This document shows positions 11,276 to 23,203 of a stretch of DNA of 64,000 bases, piece by piece. Location of the stretch: assembly GCA_905221605.1 (NCBI GenBank), contig CAJNDS010002557.1, positions 1,008,279 through 1,072,278 on the forward strand, given 5' to 3'. Under the pieces are notes generated by a model that saw nothing but the letters and a program-made list of their open reading frames with translations, ran no database searches and was not told where the DNA came from. This DNA comes from Symbiodinium natans (taxonomy: Eukaryota > Sar > Dinophyceae > Suessiales > Symbiodiniaceae). The position numbers and the translations under genes are program-made. Each line of letters opens with the position of its first letter. Position 1 is the stretch's first letter.

Positions 11276-11624
11276 GTTGTCAAGTCCTTGGCGGACCGGC
11301 TCTCGGAGCTCGACCAGTATGCAACTCGGCCTCTTCTGGGGTTCGCAGCTTTGAGGTTGAAAGGGTTTAGGGTTTGGGGTTTAGGGTTTAGGGTTTAGGG
11401 TTTAGGGTTTAGGGTTTAGGGCTAGGGTTAGGGCATAGGGGTTTGAGTTTCGTGAAGGTCGCGGCAGCTTAAATCCTACACCCGCAGTCATGTGTCCCAG
11501 TCGCCCTGTGGCTGAACCTGCCAACACGGAGGTCTTTTTGCTCCCAGAAGTCCAGCCGTACCTGCGACTCGGCTTCAGATTACTACTATTTGCAGAATAT
11601 CAACAAATAACACTCCCTACATAA
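11276..11624 (+). CDS. Two-exon gene end, unknown product
   Basis: The span includes one intron of 136 bases that starts GTTTAGGG. Exon 11276-11364 follows AAGCCGCCAG and reads VVKSLADRLSELDQYATR, then PLLGFAALRLK, phase 0 to 2. Exon 11501-11624 follows GTGTCCCAG and reads RPVAEPANTEVFLLPEVQ ... LGFRLLLFAEYQQITLPT, then TAA. In all 70 codons are open in one phase. The C-terminus is hydrophobic. Poly-T and poly-G follow at 11631-11653. Confidence 0.5.
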
Positions 11625-11947
11625 AGACTTTTTTTTTTTTTTTTTGGGGGGGGGGTTCTTCAGCATTTAGTAGATTACAGTTAGGATCCTGGTGGGGCTT
11701 TAACTATAAGGCGCAGGCCGGGCGTAGGTTTTGTCTAGGCTTCAGCCTGTTGAGTACAACCCTCCCAGCCCCCCAAACAGACTTCGATTTTCAAACCTAA
11801 TGCCTGAACCTGAATCCCTAAACATCGTAGAGCTGCCCATAAACCTCCAAGCAGGTGTTGGTTTTCGCTGGCCTTGAGCTCAAAACCCTCAGCCCATAAA
11901 ATGCGACAACCCTAAACCCGAAACCCTAAACCATGTAGTAGACTCAG

Positions 11948-12409
11948 GAGTCGAAGAGAGCTGGGCAACCATTGTTTAGCGTTTAGGGTTTAGGGATTAG
12001 TTGGATTAAACTAGGGTTTCCTGCGTGGGTGAGAGGGGTTATGGTTTCCTGTGATTTTCAGCCTGGGAAATCTAAACCCTAAACTTTCAAACCCCCAAAG
12101 CCGAAGCCCCCAGACCAGAAGACCCCAGGGGCCGAGTGTGCATACCCTTACTGAACCCTGAACCTCTCATACAATCAGCTCTAGCTAAGCTCTACATCCC
12201 AAACCCCTAAAACGATAGACCAAGCAAGCCCCAAAGCCCGAAACGCCACAAACCCTCACACCCCGAGCCCCGGAACTCCCAAACCACATAGGGTTTGGGG
12301 TGCAAACCCGAAACCTTAATTCTCGGGTGGTGGACTGCAAGTGGCTGGCGCAAGTGTAAAGTGCTTGGTGGCGATCCACTCTGTGATGGAGGGCTTGGTG
12401 GAAGCGGGG
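11948..12409 (+). CDS. Two separate exons of an unknown gene
   Basis: The span includes an intron. Exon 11948-11973 follows GACTCAG and ends at GTTTAGCG (VEESWATI). Exon 12342-12409 follows GACTGCAAG and reads AGASVKCLVAIHSVMEGL, then VEAG, before GTTTCCG. Both take phase 1, so a further exon must lie between them. CCCTAAACC motifs lie near 11912-11930. Confidence 0.35.
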
Positions 12410-12429
12410 GTTTCCGAAACTTAGGGGGG

Positions 12430-12530
12430 GGGGGGGGGGTACCCGGTTTGGGGTCCCTGTAAGGGGGATTCTACTCTAAGTATGGGGTATTTGGGGTACC
12501 CCTATTTTGGGAAATACCCAAAGGAAGAGG
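12430..12530 (-). mobile_element. Family 4 short interspersed element, copy 2
   Basis: Contains GGGGTACCCCTATTTTGG, inverted relative to 1430-1497, next to a poly-G tract at 12424-12439. It is intronic in the model used here. Confidence 0.4.
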
Positions 12531-12741
12531 GTGGCGGAGGTATCATCGGAGCAGTGGTCAGTGCGGAGAGCACATAGGTTTCTCTGTTACTGGAAGACGG
12601 GCAAGCTTCTGGCCTAATGAGACGGACAGAAGTGGCGAATCCAGTTTAACAAAAAAGCTGAACCCCTAAACTCTAAACCCTGAACCCTAAACCCCAAAAC
12701 CCTAAACCCTAAACCCTCAACCCCAAACCCGAATCCGAAGC

Positions 12742-13523
12742 ATGTCGACAGAAAGGCTCCCGGAGTGCGGCTTGGGGAGCATCTCCAGCGTCCTCGTCAC
12801 CCCCCTGGGCCGGCTGAGCTTCAAGAGCTTTGGATCCATTGGGGGGAACCAAGGCTTAGGGTTTAGGGTCTAGGGTTTAGGGTTTAGGGTTCAGGGTTTA
12901 GGGTTTAGGGCTTAGGGTTTAGGACTATGCCTCTTCTGGGTGTGGTGTTTGGGTGGGGGTTTAAGGGCTTCAAGGTTGCGGCTTTGGGGTTGAGGATTCA
13001 GATTCAGGGTCTGAGGGTTTTGGCTTGGGTGTTGGCCTGCAGGGTGCACAAGAAAATATGCAGCATGCCGTCAAGGCGACGTAAGCTGTAAGCCCTAACC
13101 CTAAACCATGCAGCGTGCCAGCATCATGCTTGGCTCCGTCGCCCCAAACACCTGTAACCCCAAAACCCTAACCCTGAAACCCTCGAACCTGCCCCCTAGA
13201 CGCCCCAACCCCAGACATGTCAGTTCCGACCTGTCGGGTTTAGGACCTGTATAGGGTATAGAGTATAGGGTTTAGGGTTCGGGTTTAGGGCTTCATTTTC
13301 TTTGCGCATTTCTGCAGTTTCAGCCCCGCTCGCCCTTCATCACCCTTCCAGGAGCGTGGTCCTACGCCGGGCGGACGCCCTGCACGACGCGCTGGTGGGC
13401 CGTGTGCGTTGGAGCAAAACCCTAATCCTAAACCCTAAACCCCTAAACCCGAAACCCTAAACCCTAAACCCCTAAACCCGAACCCTTAACGCCTTTCAGG
13501 ATCGGCTCCGCAAGCTGCTTTGA
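12742..13523 (+). CDS. Six-exon small gene, unknown product
   Basis: The span includes introns. ATG at 12742 starts MSTERLPECGLGSISSVL and continues to GTTTAGGG at 12861. Further exons are 13043-13080 (donor GTAAGC), 13114-13153, 13200-13237, 13352-13401 (acceptor CATCACCCTTCCAG) and 13500-13523 (acceptor CGCCTTTCAG, DRLRKLL, TGA). Lengths add up to one open frame of 102 codons. A second consistent phase reads SVVLRRADALHDALVG in exon 13352, so the frame of the middle exons is ambiguous. Introns of 33 and 46 bases are unusually short. Confidence 0.38.
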
Positions 13524-13720
13524 AATGAAACCATCCGTTTAGGGCTTTTGAGGGCTTGCCAGGGTAGAGCTTCCCAGAATTTGGGGGCCGTGATTCCGCC
13601 GAGCCTATGCCCTACACCCTTTAGGCCCTATACCCTGAACCCTATACCCTGTAGGCCCTACACCCTGTAGGCCCTACACCCTGTACCCTGAGCCTTGGTG
13701 TTTGGGTGCAGGGTTTAGGG

Positions 13721-16494
13721 ATGAAGGGTCTGGTGGCCCTGAAAAGTTCGCGGAAGGTGAGCCAACAGCCTCTGCCCGAGGGCGACGAGGCCGAGAACAG
13801 GCTTTGGGAGCTGACCCTCAGCAGGAATTTTGCTGTTTAGGGGGTAGGGTTTAGAGTTTAGAGTTTGGGGTTTAGGGTTTAGGGTTTAGGGTTTAGGGTT
13901 TAGGTTTTAGGACTGTCAGGGTCTAGAGTTGTCAGGGCTGATCCACATCATGCGCCCCCCCCACTTCCCCAGAATTGAGATGAGTAGGTCAACCAGCCAC
14001 CAGGGCTCATTACGCGAAGTTTAAGTTTAAATTTTAGGGGAAACCCTCAGCCCGAAACCCCAAGCCCCAAGCCCTAAACCCTAAACTCGAGGGTTGTGTA
14101 GCCGGAGCCTTATTCGACAGCTTGAAGGTTCCAGGGCTTTCCATTGTGGCGTACGAGCAATTGATGGGCCGCAAGGTTACTCCTAACCCTAAGCCCTAAA
14201 CCCTAAACCGTAAGCCCTAAACCCTAAGCCCTAAACCCTAAACCCTAAACCCTAAACCCCCCAAGGATGCGCCCATATCTTCGACCTCTTCTCTCCGCCC
14301 GGGCGAGCAAGGCTGCAGGCACTCCAACCTGGGATGCCCTGCAATTAGGGTTTAGGGTTTACTGTAGGGTTTAGGGTTAGGGTTTAGGGTTTAGGGTGAA
14401 AGGGTTTAGGGATTAGGGTTTAGGGTTTTTGGGTTAGGGTTTGGGGTTCACGGTTTAGGTTTGTCCGAGTTTAGGATTGTCAGGGTTCAAGCTTCAGAGG
14501 AGTTTATGGGGCCTAGTGGGTTCAGCGTGCTTGTTTGGTGGGTCTGGGGTTCAGAAGTTTTCGTTGGGCTGTTTAGGGGCAGGTTTTGATTTTGGGCTGA
14601 GGGTCGCTCCAGACCCTCAAGCCTGCAGAAGCTTGGCAGCTGCGAAGATTCCGCCACCAGCCCTTACCTAAGTGACCAGCTCAACTCCATGAGCCAGGAA
14701 CCTCCACTAACCTCAGGCTAAGGGCTTAAGACCCTACACCCTTAAACCCTGAAACCTGAACCCTGAACCCCAGACCCTAAACCCCAAGCCCCAAACCCTA
14801 AACCCTAAACCCTAAACCCTAAACCCTAAACCCTTCGAGGACAGCGGGACGATGTCGCCTGGCATACGCTCCAGGCGACCAAGGTCCAGAGCATTCAGTA
14901 TGCCACCGCTTCTGGGCCAGCACGTGGCCATGTAACAATGTAGGGTTTAGGGTTTAGGGTTTAGGGTTTGGGGTTTAGGGTTCAGGGTTTCGGGTTTAGG
15001 GTTTAGGGTTTGTTTTTTGGGGTTCAGGGGTTTGGGGTTTAAGGCACGTGGCCAGAATCCTGAAGCCCACCTCAGACCGAAATTCCATGACGGGTAGATC
15101 CTCCACCCTGAATGAAGGTGGAGGGGCTCAAGGAGCGGAAGAGCAGGACGGGAGGCAGTCATACAAGCTTTGGAAGAGGTTGGAAGCATTCAGAAAGACA
15201 GAGGGAAAGGAACGCTCTAGGCTACACTGCAAACTCCTCGTCCTTCAACAGGTTCCACCTTTTGCGAGAATGAGGCCCACTCTTTGCACTGGAAAAAGGA
15301 GCTCTTCATGAGAGAGCTTCTGCCCCGAAAAACTCCAGGGCCTCTGATATAGAATCTGGGACAAGATTGTCACTAGGAGATTTTAAGAGCGGAGCCCTTA
15401 AACCCTAAACCCTAAAGCCACCCAACGCCTCCCGAGGTGAATCCGCATCTGTCGGCTTCCAAAAGCCTTGCCGCCAGATCAGAGGCCAACAGCACCAGCT
15501 ACCATACCTGGCGCCTTGCCCTGGTAGGGGGGGCAGGGGGGGGGGGGGGGAGAAATCCTAGGGACTGTCTGAGTTATACGTCTGTTAGCAGTCCCTTCTG
15601 ACGGGAAACTTCCTGGTATCCCGTCAATTTAGTAGTAGTAGTAGTAGTAGTAGTACACTTCATTGTTCTTATCACTGTACCAGTATAGTTTTTTCACGCA
15701 AATTCTTTTAGGAAATTGTAGTACTTGTGTATTCTCTCCGATGAAAGGTTTGGTATTCCCATCAGTCTATACAACTGTTGCAATCTTCTATCCGGTACAT
15801 GGAGTAGCGAGGGCGTTCTGCAGAGCAGCGGCCCCCCTTTTATCCACCCAATATAGGAGAACACTCATTTAAGGCACCCCCCCTCTCCCCCTTGAGCAAG
15901 CGACCCCTCGTTGTCGCAATCTCGGGGAATGTATGCCGGCAAGAATCAGGACGCGACTTACTGACTAACATTTTTGTGGGATGTGGCTCCAGAAACACCC
16001 CCTAAAGCCTGTAAACCCTAAACTTTGGGATTTTCCCCCCCATACTAACAGTTCTTAATCGGGATTATCATAGGGGGTACGACAATCCCTATAAGAGGGA
16101 ACATCCCAACCTACACCCCGAAGCCCGACCAACCCTTAGCCCACGCAGCAGAGGCTGCCGTTGATGCCGCGGGGAGTGCGGCATCCCTTAGGCTCGCCAA
16201 GGGCAGTTGAACTCCACAGGGGGGCCCTGGGAACCCTAAACTCTAAACCCTAAACTCTAAACTCTAAGCCTTAAACCCGAAACCCTAAACCCTAAGCCCT
16301 CCACCCTAAACCCTAAACCCTGAGCGGAGCCTTTTGCACATGGAAACCCAAATGGCTTTCAGGGAGAGATCTGTTTCAGAGGAATCAAAGGGCCAACCAA
16401 GTGTCAATTGCTTGACGTGCATGGTGCAGGACACCCAAAGAAGCACCCCCCCCACCCGAAAACCGAAGCTCAACTGTACTTGCTTATTTGCTGA
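13721..16494 (+). CDS. Nine-exon gene, complete spliced model, unknown 322-residue protein
   Basis: The span includes introns. Exons are 13721-13834, 14092-14175, 14266-14349, 14602-14671, 14840-14931, 15066-15251, 15437-15523, 16124-16205 and 16325-16494. They join without phase conflict from ATG to TGA (969 bases). It starts MKGLVALKSSRKVSQQPL. Exon 2 reads GCVAGALFDSLKVPG ... AYEQLMGRK. Exon 6 is basic (YKLWKRLEAFRKTEGKER). Exon 8 is Ala-rich. Introns start GTTTAGGG at 13835 and 14350 and GTAACAATGTAGGG at 14932. They end in CCCTAAA-rich DNA plus AG before exons 2, 3, 5 and 7. If the donor at 15252 is not used, the protein ends at TGA 15309-15311. No domain is recognised. An open antisense frame in exon 5 was considered and set aside. 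Confidence 0.5.
16024..16110 (+). mobile_element. Family 1 palindromic element, copy 2
   Basis: The TTGGGAT and CATCCCAA ends and the ACAGTTC and ATAGGGGGTAC core are present. The right half is shortened. It ends 13 bases before exon 16124 of the nine-exon gene. Confidence 0.75.
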
Positions 16495-16827
16495 TGCTAA
16501 GATTTATATTCATACCTGTATACCATCATAAATCATGCATACACTCATGCATTGGTAGTCTTGTGCATATCCACCTTTGTATGTACTTAGATGGAAATTT
16601 GCCCCCTGTTGTTGATGAAAAAGCCCCGAGCCATATTCCAAGTGACCAGGCTATGTGTCTCTCCAAGCTTACCTGGTGAAGGCTTTCTGCCTTCCGCCAA
16701 AGGCATGCAGCTTGGCCAGGCATTTTTTTGGGGGGAGTTCCGGACTGCCCGAAACCCTAAACCCTAAACCCTATAAGCCCTAAACCCTAAACCCTAGAAT
16801 CTCTTTAGGCGGCTGTAAGTTGTGGGC

Positions 16828-18551
16828 ATGTCGCCAACACGGAGGCGAAGCACTTCTCTGAACCTTCGAGGACTCCAAACTTCCTTTGAAGGGTTTAGGG
16901 TGCAGGGTCTAGAGTGTTTAACCGTAAACCCTGAATCCAACTACATCTTCGATACTAGTGGGAGGGTGTACCCCTTTTCAGGAAAGGTCTTGGAGAGCCG
17001 ATGATGTAGGTGCCCGCACATCTGGTTCTTGGGTTTCCTGGGTCCTTAAACCCTAACCCTAATCCTAAACCCTAAACCCTAAACCCTAAAGCCTAAACCC
17101 TAAACCCTAAACCCTAAACCCTAAACCCTAAACCCTAAACCCTAAACCCTAAACCCTAAACCCTAAACCCTTGCCGCTCTAAACCCTAAACCTGGGCAGC
17201 TTGGAGCATTATTGCGGGGGTGGCAACTCAACCCTGCTTCGCCAAAAAGTCTGCGGTACAGGATGAGGTCCACGGTTTAGGGTTTAGGGTTTAGGGTTTA
17301 GGGTTTACCCTAAACCATATGAACCCCCAAAAAAGCCCTATGTTCCCGCCTAACTCAGCCCTAGACCCAATGAAGCTCGCACCCTGCTACTCCCTCAAAC
17401 CCGAAGCCTTACCCCCAAACCCAAGCCCTTGCACATCTCCCTAAACCCTGACCCTACACCCTAAGCCCTAAGCCCTAAGCCCCAAGCCCCAAACCCCAAA
17501 CCCCAAACCCCAGCTCAGCTTCAGGCGATCTGGGCTCCCTCAGCTCCCTCGACGGGACGCCCTTCTCGCTGCCCCTCGGAGCGTCGGGGAGAGTTGAGGC
17601 GGTTTTCTTGCTTGGGATCCCACGGGTTTAGGGTTTAGGGTTTAGGGTTTAGGGTTTAGGGTTTAGGGTTTAGGGTTTAGGGCTCAGGGTTGCACCCTCA
17701 TTCCCTCCTCCTTCTCCTCCTCCCTCAGGTTTCTAGACTCTCCATCGGGCCTGGCGGCTTTGGGGCCTGGTTCAAAACTTTGGGTTAGGGGTTTAGAATG
17801 CGGGGACACGTGTTCAAACCCTCAGCCTCAAAAGTTCAGGGTTTAGGCTTTAGGGCTTAGCATGTTTTTTTCATGAAAAACAAGTTCACGGTTTAGGCTT
17901 TAGGGCTTAGGGTTTAGGGTTCGCTGTTTCTGGTCGAACGTTCTGGGCCGCATGGCATGAGAGGAGGGCCCTCTTCCAAGGTACGCGCCCTCGCCCTCGC
18001 CGACCTTGACCTCCACATCCGTGAATACGGTTCGGGGACCCGAGGAAGGATGTCCTTTCTACCCGAGACCATAAACCTCTTGAAGGCCCCAACAGCCCTA
18101 AGGACCCCTAAGCCCTAAACCGCCCTGAACCAGAAGCCCTTATAAACCCTAAACCCTAAAATCTGCCTTAGCGGCTCAAACCTCTTTGGAGCTCTTACAG
18201 CATTTTCTGCAAGGTTTGTTTTTCAAGGTTCCTGCTTTGCGGTGCTTACTGGTTTTGTTTGTGGTGCATCAGGTTCTTTCGATCAAGCCCAGGGCTTCTA
18301 GGGCTTAGGGTGGTTTAAGCTTGTTCGTTAAGAGCTTCTGGGGGGGCAGTTGGTTTGTTTTTGATCTTTGGGGGTCTCATGGATTTAGGGTTTAGGGTTT
18401 AGGGTTTAGGGTTTAGGGAGATGTTCCAGGTTTTGGGTTTGGGGTTCAGAGTTCAGGATTCGGGCTCGAGGTTCTCAAGGTTGGAAGTACGCAAGCGGGG
18501 GCGGCCGAGGTGCGCCACGAGCTGGTTGGCTTAGAGCATGCAGGACAGGGC
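16828..18551 (+). CDS. Multi-exon gene, unknown product
   Basis: The span includes introns. A possible first exon is 16828-16892 (MSPTRRRSTSLNLRGLQ, basic and Ser/Thr-rich like a targeting peptide, ending at GTTTAGGG). Well-linked exons follow: 17200-17274 (WSIIAGVATQPCFAKKSA), 17525-17625 (DLGSLSSLDGTPFSLPL ... VEAVFLLGIPR), 18172-18213 (RLKPLWSSYSIFCK) and 18480-18551 (VGSTQAGAAEVRHELVGLE). Phases are 1 to 1, 1 to 0, 0 to 0 and 0 to 0. Introns at 17275 and 17626 start exactly GTTTAGGG; the one at 18552 starts GTCTTAGGG. The link from 16892 to 17200 is not in phase. The end is unclear; a stop in phase at 19315 is possible. Confidence 0.48.
17085..17168 (-). repeat. CCCTAAA array near the intron 3' end
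   Basis: About twelve near-perfect units. After CCCTAAACCTGGGCAG the exon at 17200 begins. Confidence 0.95.
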
Positions 18552-18552
18552 G

Positions 18553-18648
18553 TCTTAGGGTTTAGGGTTTAGGGTTTAGGGTTTAGGGTTTAGGGTTTAG
18601 GGTTTAGGGTTTAGGGTTTAGGGTTTAGGGTTTAGGGTTTAGGGTTTA
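18553..18648 (+). repeat. TTTAGGG array at an intron 5' end
   Basis: About thirteen perfect units directly after the proposed donor at 18552. They are followed by poly-C at about 18667-18692. Confidence 0.95.
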
Positions 18649-19545
18649 GTGAGAACCTGTTTAATTGCCCCCCCCCCCCCCCCCCCCCCCCCCGCCGCAA
18701 TAAGAAGGCAGGGTTCCGCAATAATTGGGACCAGGGCCCTGCATTGATTCTCTATTAAAAAACAATAGGCTGCAGCTCCTGAGGTGCTGTAGCTTCGCAT
18801 ATCCGCAAAGCAAAACAAAAAGCCTGCCGACAGTTTTTTGGGACCCCCCCCCCCGAAAACAATTTCTTTAGATGTGGGGGCGGGGGGTTTCCCATACGAA
18901 ATGCCCTAATGGAAAGTAGTCTTCGGGCGGCTTCCGGACAAAAAATCTTTAAAGGTGGGTATTCATTAACAGGTTCTCGGATTATTCCAAATCCTTTTCT
19001 TAAAACCTGACTTAACCCCAAACGTTACCTGCCTTATCATCCGGCCAGAAATGCACTGTTGACAGAGTTGACAGGGTTTGCCAAAGAAAGCCGTGCCCAA
19101 AAAGGCAGGCTCTGAAAGGTTATATAAGGCGGGGCATCAGGATCTTACACCTAAACCCTAGACCCTGAACCCTAAACCCTACATCTAAACTCTAAACCCT
19201 AAACCCTAAACCCTACCCTAGACCCTGCTTTTTTGTTTATGGGCTTTCGGGTTTGGGGGGACCCGAAACCCGAAAAGTCTTGAGCCCATGCCCTCGGACA
19301 GGACTCGGTTGAGTTGAGAAGGTTTGGAGTTGAGCGTCTTGTGTTTTTAGGGTTTAGGGTTAGGGTTTAGGGTTTAGGGTTTGGTTTAGGGTTTAGGGTT
19401 TAGGGTTTAGGGTTAGGGTTTAGGGGTTTAGGGTTTAGGGTTTTCCTGAGGGATTAGGGTTTAGGCAGCTTAGGGTTCAGGGTTTGGGGCTTGGGGTGCC
19501 TGGTGCTTCTCCATGGTTGATGTGAATTCTTGGGGATCTAAACAG

Positions 19546-19618
19546 CCCCAGATGCTGAGCCAATCCCGAGGGCCCGACCCAGAACTGACCTACTTCAGCT
19601 GACCCTGCGACCCAGACA
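19546..19618 (+). CDS. Exon with consensus donor, unknown product
   Basis: Acceptor CTAAACAG, donor GTGAGTTT. In phase 1 it reads PDAEPIPRARPRTDLLQL, then TLRPR. In phase 0 it reads PQMLSQSRGPDPELTYFS, then TGA. The frame cannot be fixed without neighbours. Confidence 0.35.
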
Positions 19619-19676
19619 GTGAGTTTGTTCCTAAACACATGGTGGCAAAACAAGTTGAGGACAAAATGCTGAACCT

Positions 19677-19946
19677 ACGCCCTAAACCCTAACCCTGCCC
19701 CGAAACGCCTAAACCTAAACCCCTAAACCCTAAACCCTAAACCCTAAAAAACCTAACCTAAACCTAAACCCTAAACCCCTAAAACCCTAAACCCTAAACC
19801 CTAAACCCTAAACCCAAAACCCAAACCCCTAAACCCTAAACCCCTAAACCCTAAACCCTAAACCCTAAACCCTAAACCCTAAACCCTAAACCCTAAACCC
19901 TAAACCCTAAACCCTAAACCCTAAACCCTAAACCCTAAACCCTAAA
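19677..19946 (-). repeat. Long degenerate-to-perfect CCCTAAA array
   Basis: The left part is irregular (CCCTAAAAA, CCTAACC and CCCAAA variants). The right part (about 19838-19946) is near-perfect. The exon at 19999 follows. This looks like older and newer array segments side by side. Confidence 0.95.
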
Positions 19947-19998
19947 CCCGAACCTAAGGCCCTCAACCCAAACTCCCCAAGCCCTACAAACTCCAAAG

Positions 19999-22306
19999 CT
20001 CACGATCCCATTCGCATGCCTGGGCCTAGAAAATGCCTTCGGCCAGGAACTTTCTTGCACGCGCCCGAGATATTCTGCCAATTCGGGGTGTAGGGTTGAG
20101 AGCTAGGGTGATGGGTCCAGGTTTGGGGGGTTTGGGGTTTAGGGTTTAGGGTGTTCAGAGAACGTCCCCCATGTGATACCAGGGCCGCCCAAAAAAAGCC
20201 CACACGTTTCAACCTCCCAATCTGCGTATCTACTTGGAATAGCTTTGGCAAACACACCTAAGGAACATCTTAAGCCCTATAAACCTTAAAATGCTGGGTC
20301 CATTGGAAGCGTCCTTACCCTTTCACCCTTTCACCCGAAACCCTAACTAACCCTAAATCCTAAACCCTAAACCCTAAACCCTAAACCCTAAACCCTAAAC
20401 TTTATCCTACACCTTTAAACGAAACGTCCGCTTTTCATGCGTCCTTGAAGAAGAACTCAGACGTCGAAGAATAACTCAGCCGAGAGCTCCCACTCCAAGG
20501 CCCGACTCGCGCGCTGTGGGCGCGCAGGCTTCGCTTCGGGTTGAGGGTTTACGGTTTAGGGTTCAGGGTTCAGGGTTCAGGGTTCAGGGTTTAGGGTTTA
20601 GGGTTTAGGGTTTAGGGTTCAGGGTTCAGGGTTCAGGGTTCAGGGTTCAGGGTTCAGGGTTTAGGGTTTGGAAGGCTAGGGGCCCCAGAATCCCAGGCCG
20701 TCAAGGGTCCTCACGTCAAAGCCCAAAGGCAGGCATACTGCAGAGACGCAAATGCTTTTTGTTGTGGGAAGTCCGGTTTCAGGGTGTAGGAGCTAGGATT
20801 TGGGTTTTTCTGGAGCACTTCTAGGGGCCTCCATGAAAGCTGTTCAATACCGTTTGCCCTTTTTTGGGCACCCCGAACGAATTGGTCCCATCGTCCAGTC
20901 TACCACCCGTGCCCTCTAAACCCTAAACCCTATCAACCCTGTCAATCCTGATCCTGTTCACCTGGACCCCTCCTCTGGTATAGAGTTTGTTATTGGGTTT
21001 AGGTTAATGAGCATCTCTTGATGTCAGGACGGTGCTGACTTTTCCATGGGGAGCGTTGTGGCGTCGGTGCTGGCGCGCATCCCCAAATCAGGGGGGGCTC
21101 AGGGTTCAGGGTTTCGGCCTCAAGCGTACTTGTCACTCTTTTTTAGCTACAGTGCAGAAGTGAACTACATTTGAGTGAGGAAACCCAAGATATCTGTAGT
21201 TTGCAAAGGAGGGCAGGCGTAAGATGAAGGGTTCCGGGCCTGGTAGTCTTTAGGGCATCAGGTGCTGTAACTACCCATGCCCGTTGCAAAGCGGGTGCCC
21301 TGAACCCTTTGGCTACGGGGGAAGGTTGACACTACCCACCCCCTGTCTGCGGGCCTAAACCATGTAAACCCTAAACCTTAAACTCAAAACCCTAAACCCT
21401 AAACCCTCCATCAACACCTAAACCCTAAACCCTAAACCCTGAACCCTGAACCCTGTTTTGTCTTTTTTTCCTCCATTTCTTAGGTTACTGGGATCCTCGG
21501 AGTAGGCGTGATACGTATCGTGCCCAAGTATATATCGTAAAACCCTACACCGTCAACCCGAGCATCCTAAACCCTGTAGAACTTCAAGACCCTAAGCCCT
21601 AAACCCTAAGCCCTAGGGCCTAGAACCCTAAACACTCAACCCTGAGGGGGCGCAAGACTATCCTCATGGATCCCCCTTTTTTTAGGGTCCTTACGAGAGG
21701 GGGGTTCATGGGCGTAGGTACCTAGGGAAGCTTAGGGAGCCTTAGGGAGTACTGGGGAATATTGCAGAACCTTGGGTTGCAAACCCCCTTGAAACCCCCT
21801 AAACCTAAACCCCAAACCCTAAACCCTTAATTAATCCTAAACCCTAAACCCTAAACCCTAAACCCTAAACCCTAAACCCTAAACCCTCCCCCTGTAACCA
21901 CACCTCACAGGTCTCGGCTTCCAGCGACAAGCCGGGGGCCCCGAGGGGTATACCGAGTTCTCCCGAGCCGCACTAAAGCCGGGCTGGGAGGCCGATGCCG
22001 ACCCCACCCGGAGGGTTTAGGGTTTAGGGTTTAGGGTTTAGGGTTTAGGGTTTAGGGTTTAGGGTTCAGGGTTCAGGGTTCAGGGTTCAGGGTTCAGGGT
22101 TTAGGGAAACATTTGGAGGACTTGGGTTTAGGATTTCGGGAGGCTCAGGCAGTCCATAGATCCCTCCAACGGTGCTTTGAGGGTTTACGGTTCAGGTCTT
22201 CGGACTTTCAATGTTTTTGTGGCTTGTGCATCCCGCCCACAATCAGCCACAACTTGGTGTTGCTGCATTCCTAGAATCTACCCTAAACTCTACACCTTCC
22301 GCCCAA

Positions 22307-22363
<57 letters not shown>

Positions 22364-23203
22364 ACCCTAAACCCTAAACCCTAAACCCTAAACCCTAAAC
22401 CCCAAACCCCAACCCTAAATCCCGCGTGGCAGCCGCGAACTTTGCAAGACAGGGCCGCCTCGAGCACCGCACCAGTCTTCCGAGCGCGGGGGCTTACATT
22501 CTGGGCTACACATCCATAGGTTTAGGGTTTAGGGTGTAGGGTTTAGGGTTTAGGGTTCAGGGTTTAGGGTGTAGGGTTTAGGGTTGCAGCTTCCCGTCAG
22601 CCTAGAGGGATCGGGGTTGCTATGAAAGTACGAGCCTTCTAGTTGGCGGGCACCCAGTACCGAACCATATGTTTGAGAACTGGACATCTGGTTTCATCGG
22701 GCTTCGGCTGAGCTGACATCTGATGTCCCTGAGCCTTCCCTTCAGCGACGCCGGTTATGCTCCTACCTTGGACCACCCTAAACCCGAAACCCTAAACCCT
22801 AAACCCTCAACCCTGAACACTGAACCCTGAATCCTGAACCCTGAACCTGAAACCCAAACCTTGCTTCTGCCCCGGCGGGGTGTCAAGGCTTCTGGCGGGG
22901 GCTCAGGAATCTCATCACGAAAAATCAGGAAGGAAATTTCATGCACTCATGCTAAGCCCAGTGTGCCTATTTCTTTTGTTGGGTTTTAGTGGTGCCTATT
23001 CCTTTTGTTGGGTTTTAGGGCTTAGGGGCTAAACCCCATCAAATATCCCAACAGGGGCACCTTCTTGTTTCACTAGGTTGCTGCGGCATGCAGTAGAAGC
23101 TCTCGGCAACTTCATGCGCTATAGGGAGAGTTCAGGCTTTAGAGAACTGGTTGCAGAACACCGTTGTCAGACGAAACGTTTCCAGCAGGCATTCTACACA
23201 TGA
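19999..23203 (+). CDS. Gene of about ten exons, unknown product
   Basis: The span includes introns. Exons are 19999-20087 (LTIPFACLGLENAFGQEL), 20451-20539, 20744-20760, 21028-21103 (DGADFSMGSVVASVLARI), 21484-21536 (YWDPRSRRDTYRAQVYI), 21686-21713, 21911-22014 (LGFQRQAGGPEGYTEFSR), 22433-22519 (ANFARQGRLEHRTSLPS), 22888-22960 (ASGGGSGISSRKIRKEI) and 23077-23203 (LLRHAVEALGNFMRYRES, stop TGA). Phases agree from 19999 to 22014; later joins need small exons. Acceptors at 21483 (TTTTTTTCCTCCATTTCTTAG) and 23076 are strong. Donors at 22015 and 22520 are GTTTAGGG. The YWDPRSRRDTYRAQVYI stretch slightly recalls an AP2-type DNA-binding domain, but this is weak. Confidence 0.45.
22962..23019. repeat. 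Tandem duplication of about 30 bases
   Basis: GTGCCTATTCCTTTTGTTGG followed by GTTTTAG occurs twice in a row with one base changed. Each copy ends in a polypyrimidine-AG that resembles a splice acceptor. Confidence 0.8.

Noticed and set aside
14840-14931. Antisense reading of this exon (e.g. GGILNALDLGRLERM)
   Set aside because: The plus frame fits the phase of both neighbours in a nine-exon model; the minus frame has none. It shows that protein-likeness alone is a weak guide here.
21484-22014. AP2-type DNA-binding domain
   Set aside because: Only a short stretch (WDPRSRRDTYRAQVYI) is similar; the rest of the domain is not evident.
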